NCBI GenBank assembly: GCA_028023455.1
Contig: JAQFVV010006312.1
Coordinates: 1,364,001-1,428,000, forward strand
Direction of reading: 5' to 3'
Length of the DNA stretch: 64,000 nt
Source: Epiperipatus broadwayi
Taxonomy: Eukaryota; Onychophora; Udeonychophora; Euonychophora; Peripatidae
Made by a program: the position numbers and the translations under genes. Positions 23,550-37,880 of the stretch are shown here, piece after piece. A model generated the notes under the pieces. It saw only the letters and a list, made by a program, of their open reading frames with translations, was not told the origin of the DNA and made no database searches. Numbering within the stretch: position 1 is the stretch's first letter; the number at the start of each line of letters is the position of its first letter.

Positions 23550-26357
23550 ATAATTCCTTTATGAATATGGTAGGAGGTTTAAATTACTTTATCCAATTTT
23601 TTAATATGTGTAGATATTGTTTGGAATATAATCTTCTAACATTTATTTCTTTTTAATGTTTAGTTCCATGTGAGAATGTCAATTAAGTATGTGGAGAGAA
23701 ATGCAGAAAATAAATAAACAAAGTTAACTTAAGATTTATCTACAAAAAATTAATTAACGTGAACTTTTAACAGTATTAATCTGAAAGTACCTTTTCAGAG
23801 ATACTACTCAGCAAATCATCTTGATGTGAATCATTTGAAATTTCATGTATGTTAGTTTATATTTGGAATAGTTTCTTGCAAGTATCAGCTCAGGTTAAAA
23901 TTATTTATTGTTCTTTTGGCAATGAAGAGAGTGTCTTGTCCAGTAAATAGTTTCTTTCATTGGAATGTTTATACTTTGAGGAAGATGATTTTTTTTTCAT
24001 GGCATTTATTATTGTTGTTTATGTGACTTGCTTGGTATGATGACTTTTTTATTCAAATTCTTTTTAGAACTTTTAAGGTTTCATTTGATGAGATATGTTC
24101 TTAATGGTTTTTAGATATCTGTTATAAAGTTTGTGGTATCTATGTCTGATTAATTAGTTATAGGATGAGATTTATTGGTTGTGTAAATTATTTTTTCTGC
24201 CGAAATGTTTTCAGGTAGTGGTCTAATTGTATAAAGATTGAATAATTTATGGGTTTTGTCTACTGTGATGTATTGACATTAATTTGGTTTCCATTTTTAA
24301 ATTTGTTTGAAGGTTTAAATGTTTGGTTTTTATGATTTTTTTTATCCACAACATATGTAATTTCTTTCTGATCATACTTCACTAATATGTTTCCACGATA
24401 TACAGAAAAAATACTTTGAAAAAGTATCCCTGGGAGTGATGATAGATGTAGAAATCTGTTATTGAAAGAATTGGTATGTTTAAAGGATGAATGTTCTTAC
24501 AGAGTGAAAATAACTGTTTTGTTTAGGACAGGAATTGATGCTCTTTTTTTTTTTTTTTGTAAAAACATTCAAACTATTAATTTACCATATTTTTTGTAGT
24601 GGAAGTGAAATCTATTGACTTTTTAATTTGTATAGCTAAAATAATTATTCTATTTAAATCCACTGCACAAAGGTTGTTATTTAAAAAGTATAAATTTTTT
24701 TGAAAAAAACATCCCTCTATATATTGTTATGAAATTAGAAAATTTATATCTGTTGGTTGTATGATCTAAGATTTTATAAATCATGTCCTATAGGTTTTTT
24801 TCATTTAGTAGTTAATAAAATCCCATAATACATTTTATAAGTTATTATTAAAATCAATCTTTTTTATTATTATAGAATTTTATAAAAGACTTAAGAACTG
24901 TTGAGGAAGAGAATCACATTTAAATTTTGAATATATTTTCACTTATTTCTTATTTGATCTGAATGATTATTATTAGAAATATTATTGTTTAATTCATTAT
25001 TTAAAAAAAAACAAAAACATTTACATCTTGTGTTACATTAAATTTTTGCATGAAACGTTATTTTAAAGAGCAGTTGTATAACTGCTTGAAGCTGTTGGTT
25101 GTTCCATATTTCTGTTGTTTGAATTAATTAAAATAGATTTCATTGTAGAACTCCTATGTATTTTATCATGTCATTTCTCTTTAGTAATAGTTTCATCTTT
25201 TCTTATTAGTGAAATAACTTTTCCAATATTAAGATGTTTTATACCTTTGAAGCTTTTATTCTCTTCTATAGCTTTTATTATGAATTCATAGTTATATTTT
25301 TTTATGTCATTTTAAATTTTTTGTCATATTGTTTTATACAATTCCACATATTTAATTTATCTTAGTAAAATATTTCTTAAAATATTTTGATGTTCTATCT
25401 TTTCTTTATATATTATTGTTATGACTCAAAAAATTCTGCTAACATTATTGTAAGTGTAACAACAACCAAAAACAATTTTTCTGAATTGAAAATTTTGAGA
25501 AATTATTTTGGCAATGTCCCAAAGTCAATTAAATGATCTAGTATTAATTTCTGCTAGAAAAGATTATATCTAAAACAACAAATTATAAAGATATTATGAA
25601 GCTGTTAGCTATAACTAAAATCTAAGGAATGAATTGAGATATTATGATTTTTTTATTCAGTTTTAATTTACTTCATTTTTGTTTTGTTTTATAATTTTTT
25701 TGTGTCTGTGTACGTGCTTTTAATATATTTCCTTTTTACTTAATATATATATTCTATTATTACGCATTGCTTTCTTTACCAGATTATTTAAAAAAGAAAA
25801 AAAAGTTCTTTTATAATAATTAATCCACTCCAAAGGAAAGCCTCCCAAACAATGAAATCAGAAGAAAAGTAAAGAAAATAATACCAGGTTTGGCGATTGT
25901 TGAGTGATCCATTTTCTTTACTCTCTAACTAAGGATAGCTAGATACCCATTTACTAATCAATGTGGAATAGGTAACTAGTTTTGGTATGAACCAGTTCTA
26001 TAAGAGAAAATTCCAAGCATCTTAAAATAATTTTATTTGGCCTGTATTTGAATTTCATGACATAGACCTGGTAGGTTGATGTGTTATCTCTTCATCATGA
26101 GGCCCTTCAAAATAATGGCAGTTTTTTATGATTTGCCTCAGGTGGATTTGTTCGGTCAATCCTGTTTTTGAGTAATCTAGAGAGAATTTTGTTTACACTT
26201 TTCAAGAATTTAATGATATGAAATCATTTCTAAGCCCTACCTCATAATGTAATTTAATATGTAATGTATTTAAGGATCCATCATAAATTATATATCCTTA
26301 AATATCTACAAGAATCATTTTCAAATTTTATCTCCAAAAGAATAATTATAATAGTAT
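23550..26357. other. AT-rich intergenic, no gene seen
   Basis: T-rich plus strand with many short homopolymer runs. No ORF of note and no recognised repeat. Confidence 0.6.
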
Positions 26358-26624
26358 ACATTTTACTTTCACCACCTCTATGCCACTTAACTGTAAGCTT
26401 TAATAACTAATAGATAGCAAATAATAGCTTGATAGAATATCAGAGGTAAATTACTTGCTATTAGAAGTGTTTTAGATTTTAAAGATCCAAAGTTCCTTAT
26501 TGATGAAAGCCATAATAAGCTTGTAACTAATCTGAGAATATTGGATAAAATAGTAGAGGATGGGGATTTATTCATCAGACACTGAAGCTTGCAATAAGTA
26601 ACATGGAGGTGGTAAAAGACATTG
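26358..26624. mobile_element. MITE with about 40-bp terminal inverted repeats
   Basis: The left end (CACCACCTCTATG, then ACTTA and TGTAAGCTT) is complementary to the right end (AAGCTTGCAATAAGTA, then CATGGAGGTGGT). Total length is about 267 bp, with no coding capacity. Ends are placed by eye to within a few bases and the target duplication is unclear. Confidence 0.7.
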
Positions 26625-28354
26625 GTTTAAAATAATTATATGTATTTAAACAATGAATGGTTTGATTAGAAAATAAACATAGATATACTGATATAAACAT
26701 CTTTCTAAAATCATGCATGTAAATATATTTAACATAACTTTACATTTTTTTGTCTTGAAATGGTTTAATGAATGAAAAGTTGATCATTAGGATACTCATT
26801 TAATAAGTAATTGTCTTCACTTTACTATTATTTATTTTTTTCTTTATATATTAAGTTGTGCATATATATTACGTTCTTTGCCAGAATATAGGTCGGTTTA
26901 ACTAAACAACAAAGTACTATATATAACTAAGTGATAATACTCTATCATTGCCAGTGATAATTTGCCTTTGCTTGCTGTACACTTAATACAATTAACTCGA
27001 GCATGTCAATTTTTAAGATGCATCATATATTTTAATGATCCCTTTATCATTAGGATTCTGTAAAGTTATTAAAATAGAGATTAAATTTTTCCTGATAATT
27101 TATGAAGTATATGGATTTGTTTTTATTATATTTTAGAATGTTTTTTCCCTCATTAAAAAAAAAGAGTATTCACAATATTCATACACATATCAAAGATCTT
27201 TTTATTTAAAGCACAAATTCAAGATTTATTTGATGAAATTAAATTAATTCTTGAATCCTTTAGAATGTTGCTTGAGGAGATAGAGTAATTGTTTCTAATT
27301 TATTATAAGTATATAAACTTTTATGTTTAGAAATAAAACTATTACATAATCCAATGGTTAATTGTTTGAAAGATTATGTAATGATTGAGTATTAAAATTA
27401 ATAGATTGAGCTTTTATCCAGGAACTGTCACTTTACCACTGCACTGATTTGTACAAATCATTGTTACATCATATGTATAGTGGCGTCTCCTATAATGAAT
27501 ACAATTGATTCCAAAGGCTTGTTCATTAAATAGTCTATTTATTCTAGTACATTGAAATATATGTATTTAGGGAAAATCTATTCTGACCTTCAGCCTAGAG
27601 CAAAATGTGATATCCAAAAAATCAAAAATACAAGTGTAAAAATAAACATAAAAATATTAGCTAAGTTTTAAACACTGCCTATCATGTAAATTTGAAAATA
27701 TGATTTTGGTGAAAAACTACAATCAAACTTTTAAAAAGATAAAAGCATAAACAAACTTACTCTACAAAAATCATAAAATATAACAGATCATTGATTTAAC
27801 CTTTCCCTATTTATAATTTCCACTTTCTCATTTGGAAGTTATTTCTTTGTTGACATCCACATTAATTAATTTTATAATTCTGATTTTCCACCTCATAGCT
27901 AAAATTATGTATATGTAGCTGAGTAATGAAAAAAAACAAACATTATTTTTATTGCTAAAGATATAAATAAATGGATATGTATATAATTAAATTCATAATA
28001 CAAAGGTGTCTGACACTCGACTCAAAGCAGGAAGGCCCTGAAACATTTTGTGCATGCTGTCAGTCAATGATGTACAAAATTTATTAAGAAAAAGTATAAA
28101 CATGATTTGTAACAATATATTGCCAAGCTATTTGTTGTATAAGATTCTACTACACAGTAGCATCCCATTTGATGTAATATGTCTCACATTGAGAAAACCA
28201 AACTGTGTAATAGAAAGGGAAAGAAATAATTTTATGTATAACTAAAGAAGAAAAAATAGGCATTTATATATATAAGGAACACATATATTAATCCACTCAT
28301 TTCATATACAACACTAAGTCATGTGACATTTGACTTTATTTCTTTGTAATTTTA
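26625..28354. other. AT-rich intergenic, no gene seen
   Basis: Nothing beyond chance-length ORFs. The 65-codon frame at 28048-28245 has no family features. Confidence 0.55.
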
Positions 28355-28690
28355 TTTTTTGCTATTAAGGCTATGGTGATTTTATATTACTAAAGTTATT
28401 AATATATGGTCTATGTTCAATCCCACATGGCTATTTAAGTTAGACAGCTGGATTGGAAGATATGGATGTCTAAAAATTTCAGGTTTTCTACTTAATAGTT
28501 ATCCATTATATAAAGTGCTGGGCTTAACCTGGTATTTTTAATCTGAAGTCAGTAGCAGAAACCAGTCTGGGGTTGGTGATATTCTGCAAAGCTTGTTAAG
28601 AACTTATTTGCAAGCTCTATATATAACATTTATAATACAAGTTTGTAAAATTAGGGTATGTGACATCTGACTTGACTTCTTTGTAACAAT
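28355..28690 (+). mobile_element. tRNA-derived SINE copy
   Basis: The head has a degenerate A box (AAGGCTATGGTGA, near 28369) and a good B box (TGTTCAATCCC, near 28414, 10 of 11 to the Pol III consensus). The body after it matches the insertion at 1499-1806. Before and after the copy are similar stretches (ATGTGACATTTGACTT near 28321 and ATGTGACATCTGACTT near 28657), which may be a long target duplication or the family's own ends. Confidence 0.65.
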
Positions 28691-30895
28691 ATAATGTGTA
28701 ATGAAACATTTAATCTACAAATTAAAGCTCAATTATCTATTCTAACTCACAATATTTATGAGCACCATGTAAATAAGGATATTTACCTAATATATATCCC
28801 TGCTAAATTTTCTTAACCTTTGTTACATTAGCTCATTACTTGCAAGCACACTGGGAGTACAAGTTATGAGACAAATATCAATTATATAGGTAATAGTAAA
28901 CAGAATGCCTAATGAAACTGTATTGTAATCCATCAAAAAAGTTATATTCATAAATATTTATTCAAAATAAAATCAATAAGTGGATGAATGAAAATGAGAA
29001 CCATCATGTAATTAAAACAATATAACTTTATCGCAGAAATATGTGCAAATAAATAATATATAAGAAATAAAAAAATTTCCATACATTTAATAAAATAAGT
29101 TTCAAGTAATAATAACAAAGTAAATAAATAATGCAATTAATATCTGATATGGATAATCTTAAAAATTTTCATTTAAGTGATATTCCAAAATTTTATTAGA
29201 CCTTCCATTAATTTGATATTTCCTGCTATCCTATCAAAAGAAAATTAATACATTGAAAAATTTATGTGAATTGAATAGAATAAATTATCTGAATATGTGA
29301 TTTCATGCACATTTGTAAGACAATAACTTATTAGTTCTAAGATATTGACACATATGTACGTCATCGATTTCAATTATTATCACATATTAGATTTTATATT
29401 ATTTCAGAATTTGATTGAATGAAAATTTTAAACTATTTCCCAAAGATTTCTTAAATTTGCATTACAAAAAAATACAATTATCTTTACTTCCTCGTACTGT
29501 TTTATATATAAAGTAAATAACTCATTCACTTATTGCTTTATAACTAACAAATACTCAATGATAACATATGTGTAAAATATTTGTTTTTTAAACTTAGATA
29601 GTAGGCACACAAATGCACCCATAAAATTTATACGTTAAATATTTGTCAGTCCTCTAGTGGAAGATTTAATTAGCATTAACTATTCCTCCTTAGTAATTAA
29701 ATTTTAATGCGATGACAGTTCTTATTTTAATATATATATATCTGTTTAATTTCATAAATTGTAATTTATTTTAATGTAAAAATAATATTTAATTTAAATA
29801 TGTATTAATAGAAAATTAATGTTTAGACTTGCATTTATATTTTATTGCAAACTATTAAACCATATAAAATCTTAACATTTTTTAACAATTATTGTGATGA
29901 CAATCAAATAAAATAATAAAACAATGTTACTATTTGCATTATATTATTATTATTTTTTATTATCCACTGTGGAATTTTTTTTCATTCAGGCCGTCTTCGG
30001 GTTCAAATATATTTAATAATATTGCTTTATTTAGAATTTTTTTCGCTTTGAAATTCTCTTAGCAATTGAAAAACCTTTAAATTTTAAATTGTTTCTTCAG
30101 TTGCTTAGAAGTGTAAGTTTTCCTTTTTCTTCTTGCTACTTTTAAACCTACATTCTTATTTATAAATAATAAAAAAATTCTTTTATCAGTTCTATAGAAA
30201 CTTGATATTGGTTTTACCTCTTCAAAGTTTTTTGTTCTGTTCTAGAATTTGTAATGCATTTGGTTACATCACATTCTTTTGTTCTATAAATTAATCACAT
30301 TTTGTACATTAATAATTTATTTGTCATAAAAATAATTATTATTATTACTATTATTTTCGTTTAGTTACTAAATTTATTATTTGGAGTATTATTCTTTTTT
30401 GTTTAATAAATGAATATATTGATCTGAGTGCATATGCATTTATATTCGTTCAACATATGCATCTTCATTCATCCCACAATCAGTTGTATAATCGTTGAGA
30501 TGTAACATATGCTTTATTCTTTTCAAAACTATTGGTTCCTTATATTTGTAGTTATAGTAAATTAATCACATAAAATCTATTTGAAAAGTTTTGTTAGTAT
30601 TCTGTTTTCAATTATTTTTATTTTTTTATATAATTATTTTCTCTTCCTAACTTGTTATGTTGAGGCTAAATGACAACATGCTTTTTTGTAAAATATTACG
30701 ATTTTTTCTTATTATTTTTTAAGAATAGAAGTTTATGTTAGAGATTTATTATTTATTAAGTTTTATAAAAACAGAAAAAATGGATAAAAAACAATCGTAG
30801 ATTATCTTTTTATATATTCAAAATTAAAAAAATTTAGAAAACTATTAGTTAAATGAATCAATATTATCAATAAACTAATAAATACAAAAGTTAAG
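28691..30895. other. AT-rich intergenic, no gene seen
   Basis: Long A/T runs, no ORF of note. The frame at 28948-29136 is hydrophobic only because of T-rich sequence on that strand. Confidence 0.55.
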
Positions 30896-31054
30896 TATAT
30901 GATTTAGCTTAGTGATAGTGACTTCAGAACTAAAGTATTCTGGCTTAAATCTCAACCTGTCATTTTTAATACTAGCATAACACATGACCCCCGCCCCCAA
31001 GTATTCTGGCTTAAATCTCAACCTGTCATTTTTAATACTAGCATAACACATGAT
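30896..31054 (+). mobile_element. tRNA-related SINE fragment with internal duplication
   Basis: TTAGCTTAGTGATAG (about 30904-30918) fits the Pol III A box at 10 of 11 positions, and GGCTTAAATCT (about 30942) is a decayed B box at the right spacing. The segment from the B box onward (30933-30987) is duplicated at 30999-31053, separated by an 11-base C-rich spacer (CCCCCGCCCCC). It is not obviously the same family as the 28355 copy. A decayed tRNA gene is the alternative. Confidence 0.5.
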
Positions 31055-33540
31055 TTCCTGAGTAACTTACTATTCAAATCTTTTATTCCCAAAATAGAGA
31101 TTATTTGAAATTAGTACTACAAATCTTTGAAGACAGATAAAGCATGGATTTATAATATATATTCTAATAATTTTAATGTCCATAAATAAATCATGACTAT
31201 TAAATATGTAACTTTGAGAATATATTGACGTATTCAAGAACCAACTGAGTTGTAATAAGTTAATATAATTCATAAGTCAGATTTCTAGAGAATCATTTTA
31301 ACAAACTTGTAATCAATACCTATTTTCTTGTATTATTATCAAATTATTGGTCATTTTTTATCATCAATGATTGGATCTTAACCATACACCAGAACTCAAT
31401 GAAAATTTTCATTGACGGCTTTAATTCGCTTTAAAACTGCTCATTTTTATGTTATTGTAGTAAATTTATGGTCATTTTAAAGAGAAAAACACCATATAAT
31501 GCTGCCAGCACTAGAATTATTTTATAAGTAAAAAGTCAATAATATTTAAATTTAAAGCTGTAACAATGAGATAATAAGGTGGGCTTTCCAAGGCATTGAT
31601 TGGTTGTTTCTCATTTTCAATAAAAGGGAGCTCTTGTCAACAATTTTGACAGTTCTAAGTTTTTTGTTTTGAATTTCAAAATGAAAATGTATGTTTTAGA
31701 CTATTTTTTACATATCTATTATTATTTTTATAAAATATGTGTGAAAATGTAATTATTTTAGAAAAATAGCTCAGATTTTAGTAAAAATTATTTACTCTTA
31801 CAGGAAATTGATACAAATCAATGATTTAGGCTGTATTTTGTAATAGGTTACGAAACATTCATTTCATATTTTTCGCTATAGATTATTTTTATCAATTATA
31901 AATAGAAATTTATTTTTGAAATAACTTTTGCTTGCTTCAATAATCTGACAAATTATTAATTTGCTTTTTATGAACTAAACTAAAACAAATATATTTTTAC
32001 TGCTGATTCTGTAATTGACCAATCAAAAGTTTAGATCTTTAATTTACTCGGCCAATACGCATTTTGAACAAGGAACAGGTTAATATGAGATGGTAGAATT
32101 TTTTTTATAGTTTTTAAAAATTATACTTTAGGAATCTGACTTGCGAATGATAGTAACATATTTGAACATAATTGGTGTGAATAAGTTTGTACATATATGT
32201 ATCCATCTACATACATGTACAGATTAGAAATCACATATATGTAAAATTCAAGTATTTAGCAGAGTTAATTTGCCAAAATATAAATATAATTTTTAATTTG
32301 TAATAATTTATATTGTTCAATATAATTACTTTTACAGACTTAATTCAAGACCAAGCAAAATGATAAATATATATATATATATATTGCAACAGCACAACAA
32401 AACTAACAATATATGTAAAGATAATTAGGGTGATACACAAAAAGCATGGGTCTATTTATTTGCTTATTCTGAATTTATATAAGTATATAAAATAGTAAGT
32501 CAGTGAGATATTGGCACTTTGCAGAAGACATATAATCATGCTAGAATAGCATTAGATTATAACTCACCTTGAAATATTATGTTAAGTCATGAATTTATTC
32601 CCCCAAAAACAAAGTTTTATTCAATAGTTCACTTGATCTATTTATGTATGCAAAGAATATCTAAAGATTAATACCAATTAGCTACAAATTTACAATACCT
32701 TTTTCCTGTGAATTGTTCTACTATCATACAATTATCTAATATTTTATGTATCTTGCATCATACAGTCAAACTTAATAAAACTACTCAAATCAGTAAAGAG
32801 TCAAGACCTTTTTGGCTTGACTGGTAAATAAAAATTTATTAGATGTTATACTTTAAAATGGAATGGTTCTTGTTGGTGTTTATGTGACAACTGTCTAATC
32901 TTAACTTGTATTTTTGGACAGTCTCCTAAAAATTAAAATAGAAATATTTTTATAAAAAATAATCATTATTGAAAGGAAATAACAAAAGCAACAACAAACA
33001 TATACAATTGATGTGTCAAACTTCACCAATAAAACTACAAAATCTAATTTGCAGTCATTTAGCTTTATATTTTGATTTCAATTAATTAACACTAAATATA
33101 ATTTTATTTATTATTAAATTTAAATGATTATCATATATACTATTACATTGTTGTTTTATGTCTAACCATTAAGTTTATATTATGGAAACAACAAAATCAA
33201 ATTCATTACTATTATTGTATTTATTATGGGTTTTCTCCATATACATACACAGTTGTATATTCAGCAGTGAAATAAATTAGATATTATTTATTTAGTGTAA
33301 TCTGTAGTCTGTTATTAATAATGATATTTCTTTTGTTTTTTTTTTTTGATATTAAGACTCATTACAATGCTGATTAAACATTATTTTGCCCATACTGCCT
33401 TTATAGTTCAAATTAAAATATTGTATATAGAAAGAAAATTGTAATATTCCTCTATAGAAACTTTTTTTTGTCAACATATGATGTAATATTTTTGAATATT
33501 TTATCCAAAAAAAAATCAATTTATTTTAATAATTTATTTT
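31055..33540. other. AT-rich intergenic, no gene seen
   Basis: Only short frames. There is a TA dinucleotide run at about 32367-32384. No recognisable repeat family. Confidence 0.55.
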
Positions 33541-34640
33541 AATTATAAGCACTCATTGACTTTGAGTTCACATGAAAACCTATAAATTAATAAATATAAA
33601 CTAATTAATTGCACTGAGCCACCTTTCGACAAAACACTGCCAAAATTATCGTGCTGAATAAAATTATGCAGTACAGATAAGCTTATATAATTGATATGAT
33701 ATATACATGAAGCACAATATTCAAATAAGGCAATTAGATATTCCATTTTTCAGACAATGGAACACATTAATCCTTTTTACTGATGGAATGTGGATCTTTT
33801 GCAATTGCCCAAGCTTCTTTATATTTTCTTTTTTTATCTTCTCTTTCCAGTTTAATTGTTCCACTATTTGATGGAGAAAACATGATTAGTGGCATGTTCA
33901 TAATCAAGAAAGATCGATCTACATGTATTCTACAAATTTACATGTTGGGCAATTCCCATGGATCTATTTGCATGATCTTTCTCGTAATACACAGTGTGCA
34001 TTCAATTTTATATACCATCCGAGGAACATGCTCTTTAGGTATCTTGTCTTTAGTATTGTTCAATAAGTTAAGAGAAGGCAGCAATCTAATACTAACCCTA
34101 TACATGTTAGAGCAAATGTTCCTGAGACTATTTGGAATATGTGAGATATTAATGTTTTTAACTTTATTTACATTAATGTAAAATTTCCCAACTGTTTTAA
34201 TAAGCATGTTAAATTTATAACTAAGACCTATTAGATCTTTAATATATGCATCTATGTTGTTTTTTCTATCTGCCTCATAATTGCATAGATTTTTGATCAA
34301 TATAAGAAACATTTAAAGCCAGCCAGCTTAGGTTCAATTGGGACATTTGACATAGAATGATTTGCACCCCTTATTTTTAAAGGTTTTAGTTTCAATTTAA
34401 AGTCCAGCTCATTTTATTTGTCTGGACATACATGTCCAGAAAATCAATTCCATGATTGATGTCTTCTACTGCAATAGTACATTCTAGGAGAGATGTATTT
34501 TCAAGTTTAAGCCGAATATTGTTGAGCTGATCCTCCATCACATGTAAATGTCGTCTACATATCGCATGTAAATATTATTTAGATGAAGGTGCTAAATATT
34601 TAGGCAAGATATTATTTTCAAACTTGGACAGAACAATAGC
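33541..34640 (-). pseudogene. Penelope-like element 3' part, inverted copy
   Basis: On the minus strand the RT catalytic box reads MRYVDDIYM (YVDD codons at 34550-34561). It is followed by the family's conserved stretch EDINHGIDFLDMYVQ (LPFLD block in other Penelope-like elements) and an open piece of 124 codons at 33938-34312. That piece ends in VPRMVYKIECTLC, the usual entry to the GIY-YIG endonuclease linker. Stops and frameshifts break the frame in several places. The 3' end corresponds to the end of the plus-strand copy near 37870. It is joined head-to-head with that copy near 34640, an arrangement common for Penelope-like insertions. Confidence 0.8.
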
Positions 34641-37600
34641 AAAATAGATAAATCTTAAAATGAGATAAAAGCTGAAATTAAAAAGGAATTTAAAGGAAAC
34701 AATGATCCATCCTGAATGGATGTTAACAAATTGAACAAAAGAATTTTACTATTTGAGGTTAATTATATAGAAGCTAAGAAAGATTCTGATCAAAAACTGG
34801 AAGACATTAGGTCAAACTTAATTAATTATATAAATTAGGCAGATACTAGATTTAGGATATTAGAAGAAAAATTGGGAGAATTTTGTTCTACAGTGACAAG
34901 TTAGTTAATGGTAACTATCCACACATACAATACAGATAGAAGCGCAGTCTAATCAAACTGGAGAAATTTAAAAATGAATTATGAAATAAATTTAGTAAAT
35001 CTATTGAGAATTATGAAATATTGGAAAATAAAATGACTTTAGATCAGGTGAGGTTAAAAACAGGTATAAAAATCAAATGTTGACTTTCACACTCTTTAGT
35101 AAAAATGAATTTCATATATTAAAGAAGAGTTAAAGAAAAGTTGAAAAACTCCGTCTAAATTCGGAAAGGATAATAAAAAACTTCAAAAGGATGTAAAAGA
35201 GATTTCTGGAAATTCAAAAGGATGGCCAGAACAAATTAATGATATCTCTGCTGAGTTTGAAAATTTTTAAAAAGAGATGGAAGACAGACAGACTAATTCC
35301 AAAGAAGAAAATAAAAAAATATATTGATGTCTTAATCAAGCATTAGATTATAAATGGTCAAGTGTATACTGCTAAAAAAATGTAATGATATCTGACCCTA
35401 AGACTAGAAATATTGAGAAAAAGAATCTGAATTTTGTATTAATACACAATGAAAGGTGAACATGATCCTCACATAATTTCATGAAAAGAGTTAATACTTT
35501 GAGATTTCCATTATGGGATTCATCCCTATTAAATAAATTGGCATTAACATTGGAGAAGTCTATTGCAGTTAAATAAAAAACAATTAAGTTTCTTAAAGCT
35601 TATTTACATAAGAAGATTGCATTTGGATAAATACAAGTGTATATAATTGGGAAAAAGTAATTAGAAGTTTAAAGGAGATGTTGCCATGCAAGATTATTCA
35701 GGGCTGCTGTAAAAATCTTAAAACAAGAATTACATTGGATAAAATGTATGAAAATAAACTTATGCTGGAAAAAACATACGGAAAGAAACTATATAAGTCC
35801 GGAAAATATTTTGAACAAACGCAGAATTGTGGCATTAAAAGTTAAAGGTAAATGTGATAAATTGAATTTTCTTATGAAAAAAACCAAGGTATTATGCTAT
35901 GGTTAACCATTGGTACACCCCCGAGTCAATCAGCAACATGTTAAAACATGGCTCAATATTCACTGGTGGAATCTGGAAGCAGCCTCAAATGGGAATTATT
36001 GCAGCATAGCAGCAAAATTTGAAAACTCAGCAGGCAAAGTGAAAGATATAGAAAGAGCAGCAAGATTGCTTCACATGATTGATTTGGCTGAAGGCAACAG
36101 AGAATGGTCTCGGAAGATTTATGAAACTAAACTGTCCTTTAAAAATAATAACATAGCTTGTCTTAAAGAAGGCAAGGGCATTAGGTTGGTTTTGTTGAAC
36201 TACAATGCATATATTCAAAAGTGAATGTGCATATTATGAGCTTGCAATTTAAAAAAATTAACACATATAATATGAAATATTTTATGGATAAATTTAAATC
36301 AACAATATTGAAGAAACTTTGTAACAAAGCATATGCTCATTTAGAATAATTATTAATGTACTCTCAGCAGCTTTACTCCCATGCATTTTTCCTAATATTA
36401 AGCTGTACAAAAAAGGCCAGCTGCTCAGACTCATGCTTGATTTGATTGGAGCATATTACTGCAAAGCAACAAAAAAAATTGCTGATTGTTTAATGGAAGT
36501 TATTGGATTTGGCACATATATTATCAAATCATTTTTTTGAGTATTTGGATAAAATTTAAAAAAATAATAAAAACCACAAACTAGCCTCATTTGGTATAAA
36601 AAAATTATAGTTCTCTGCTTCATGATCTATTCAAGACATTTTGTAATAAATTAACTATAATCCATACAAAAGAGAGTTTATAATAGAAATCTTAAAATGG
36701 ATTGATAGAGAAATTATAACAGTAAACAAGGATGAATTTTATAAAATGGAAAGCAGTTAGCAATTGTTATCATGAAGTGGTATTGTTTGTAGTATTGTCT
36801 GTATAAGTTTAAAAATAATATATTACCTAAATATTTAGTCCTTTTATCTAACAATATTTACATGTGATATACATTTATTTGTGTGGTGGAAAACCTGATC
36901 AACAATATTCGGCTTGAGCTAGAAAATACATCACTTCTAGAATGTACTATTGAAATAGAAGATATCAATCAAGGAATTGATTTTCTGGATATGTATATCC
37001 AGAAAAATAAAATTGAGTTGGATTTCAAAATAAACAAAACCTTTATAAATAAGGGATGCAAATGTACCAATTGAACACAAGCTGGAAGGCTTTAAATGTT
37101 TCTTATATAGAAACAAAAATCTATGCAAGTATGAGCAGATAGAAAAAACAACATAGATGCATATATTAATGATCCAATAGGTATTGGTTATAATCGTAAC
37201 ACACTTATTACAATATAAATAAAGTTAAAAACATTAATAATATGCCTAAAGCATGAATAAGCCTTCCTTATGTCCCAAATATTGTAAATAGCCTGAGGAA
37301 GATTTGCGCTAATATGTAAAAGGTTAATTTTAGATTGCTTCCTTCTCTTAATAATTTGTTGAACAATACTAAAGGCAAGATACCTATGGAACATGCTCCT
37401 CATATGGTATATAAAATTGCATGTATTAACCTTTAGCTGTAGCTTTGTGTATTACGGTTAATCTCAAGCAAATAGAGCCGCAAGAATTGCCCAGCATGCA
37501 TATTTCTGCAATAGAACTAAACAAAAGACTGAATACAGATTGATCTTTGTTGATCATGAATGCACTACTGGTCACACGTTGTCTCCATCAAATGCTAAAA

Positions 37601-37880
37601 CAATTTGCTTAGAAAGAGACTACTGGAAAAAACAGTATAAAGAAGCTTAGACAATTGTAAAGAATTTACATTCCGTCAACAAAAAGGATTCATGTGTTCC
37701 ATTGTCTGAAAAATGGAATATTTAATTGCCTTGTTTGTATAATGTGCTTCATTTATATATCATATTTATTCAGCACTGTGATTGTAGCAGTGTTTTGTGG
37801 AAAGCTGGTTCAGTGCAATGATTTATGTTTATTAATTTATATTTTTTAATGTGAACTCTAAGTCAGTGAGTGTTTTAGAA
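34641..37880 (+). pseudogene. Penelope-like element, longest copy, decayed
   Basis: This copy runs in order through a coiled-coil-like region (34650-35400), an N-terminal segment with a 104-codon open piece (35910-36224), the RT region with a damaged catalytic box near 36850, and the block EDINQGIDFLDMYIQ (63-codon piece 36883-37074). A C-terminal endonuclease region follows at 37548-37664, reading DHECTTGHTLSPSN then ERDYWKK, like the conserved His and Arg-Glu end of Penelope GIY-YIG domains. The last piece carries an internal TAG. Counterparts of all parts except the coiled coil are found in the neighbouring copies. No intact frame remains. Confidence 0.8.
34650..35400 (+). pseudogene. Decayed coiled-coil ORF upstream of the Penelope RT
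   Basis: Translated in shifting frames this gives Lys/Glu-rich heptad-like sequence (IKAEIKKEF, KKDSDQKLEDIRSNL, KEEMEDRQTN-like, NKKLQKDVKEISGN). It could be a separate ORF of the element or part of a long N-terminal extension. It is absent from the second plus-strand copy, which begins at the equivalent of about 35476. Confidence 0.5.

Noticed and set aside
33783-34181. 132-codon plus-strand frame, hydrophobic
   Set aside because: Complement of the decayed Penelope coding sequence on the minus strand.
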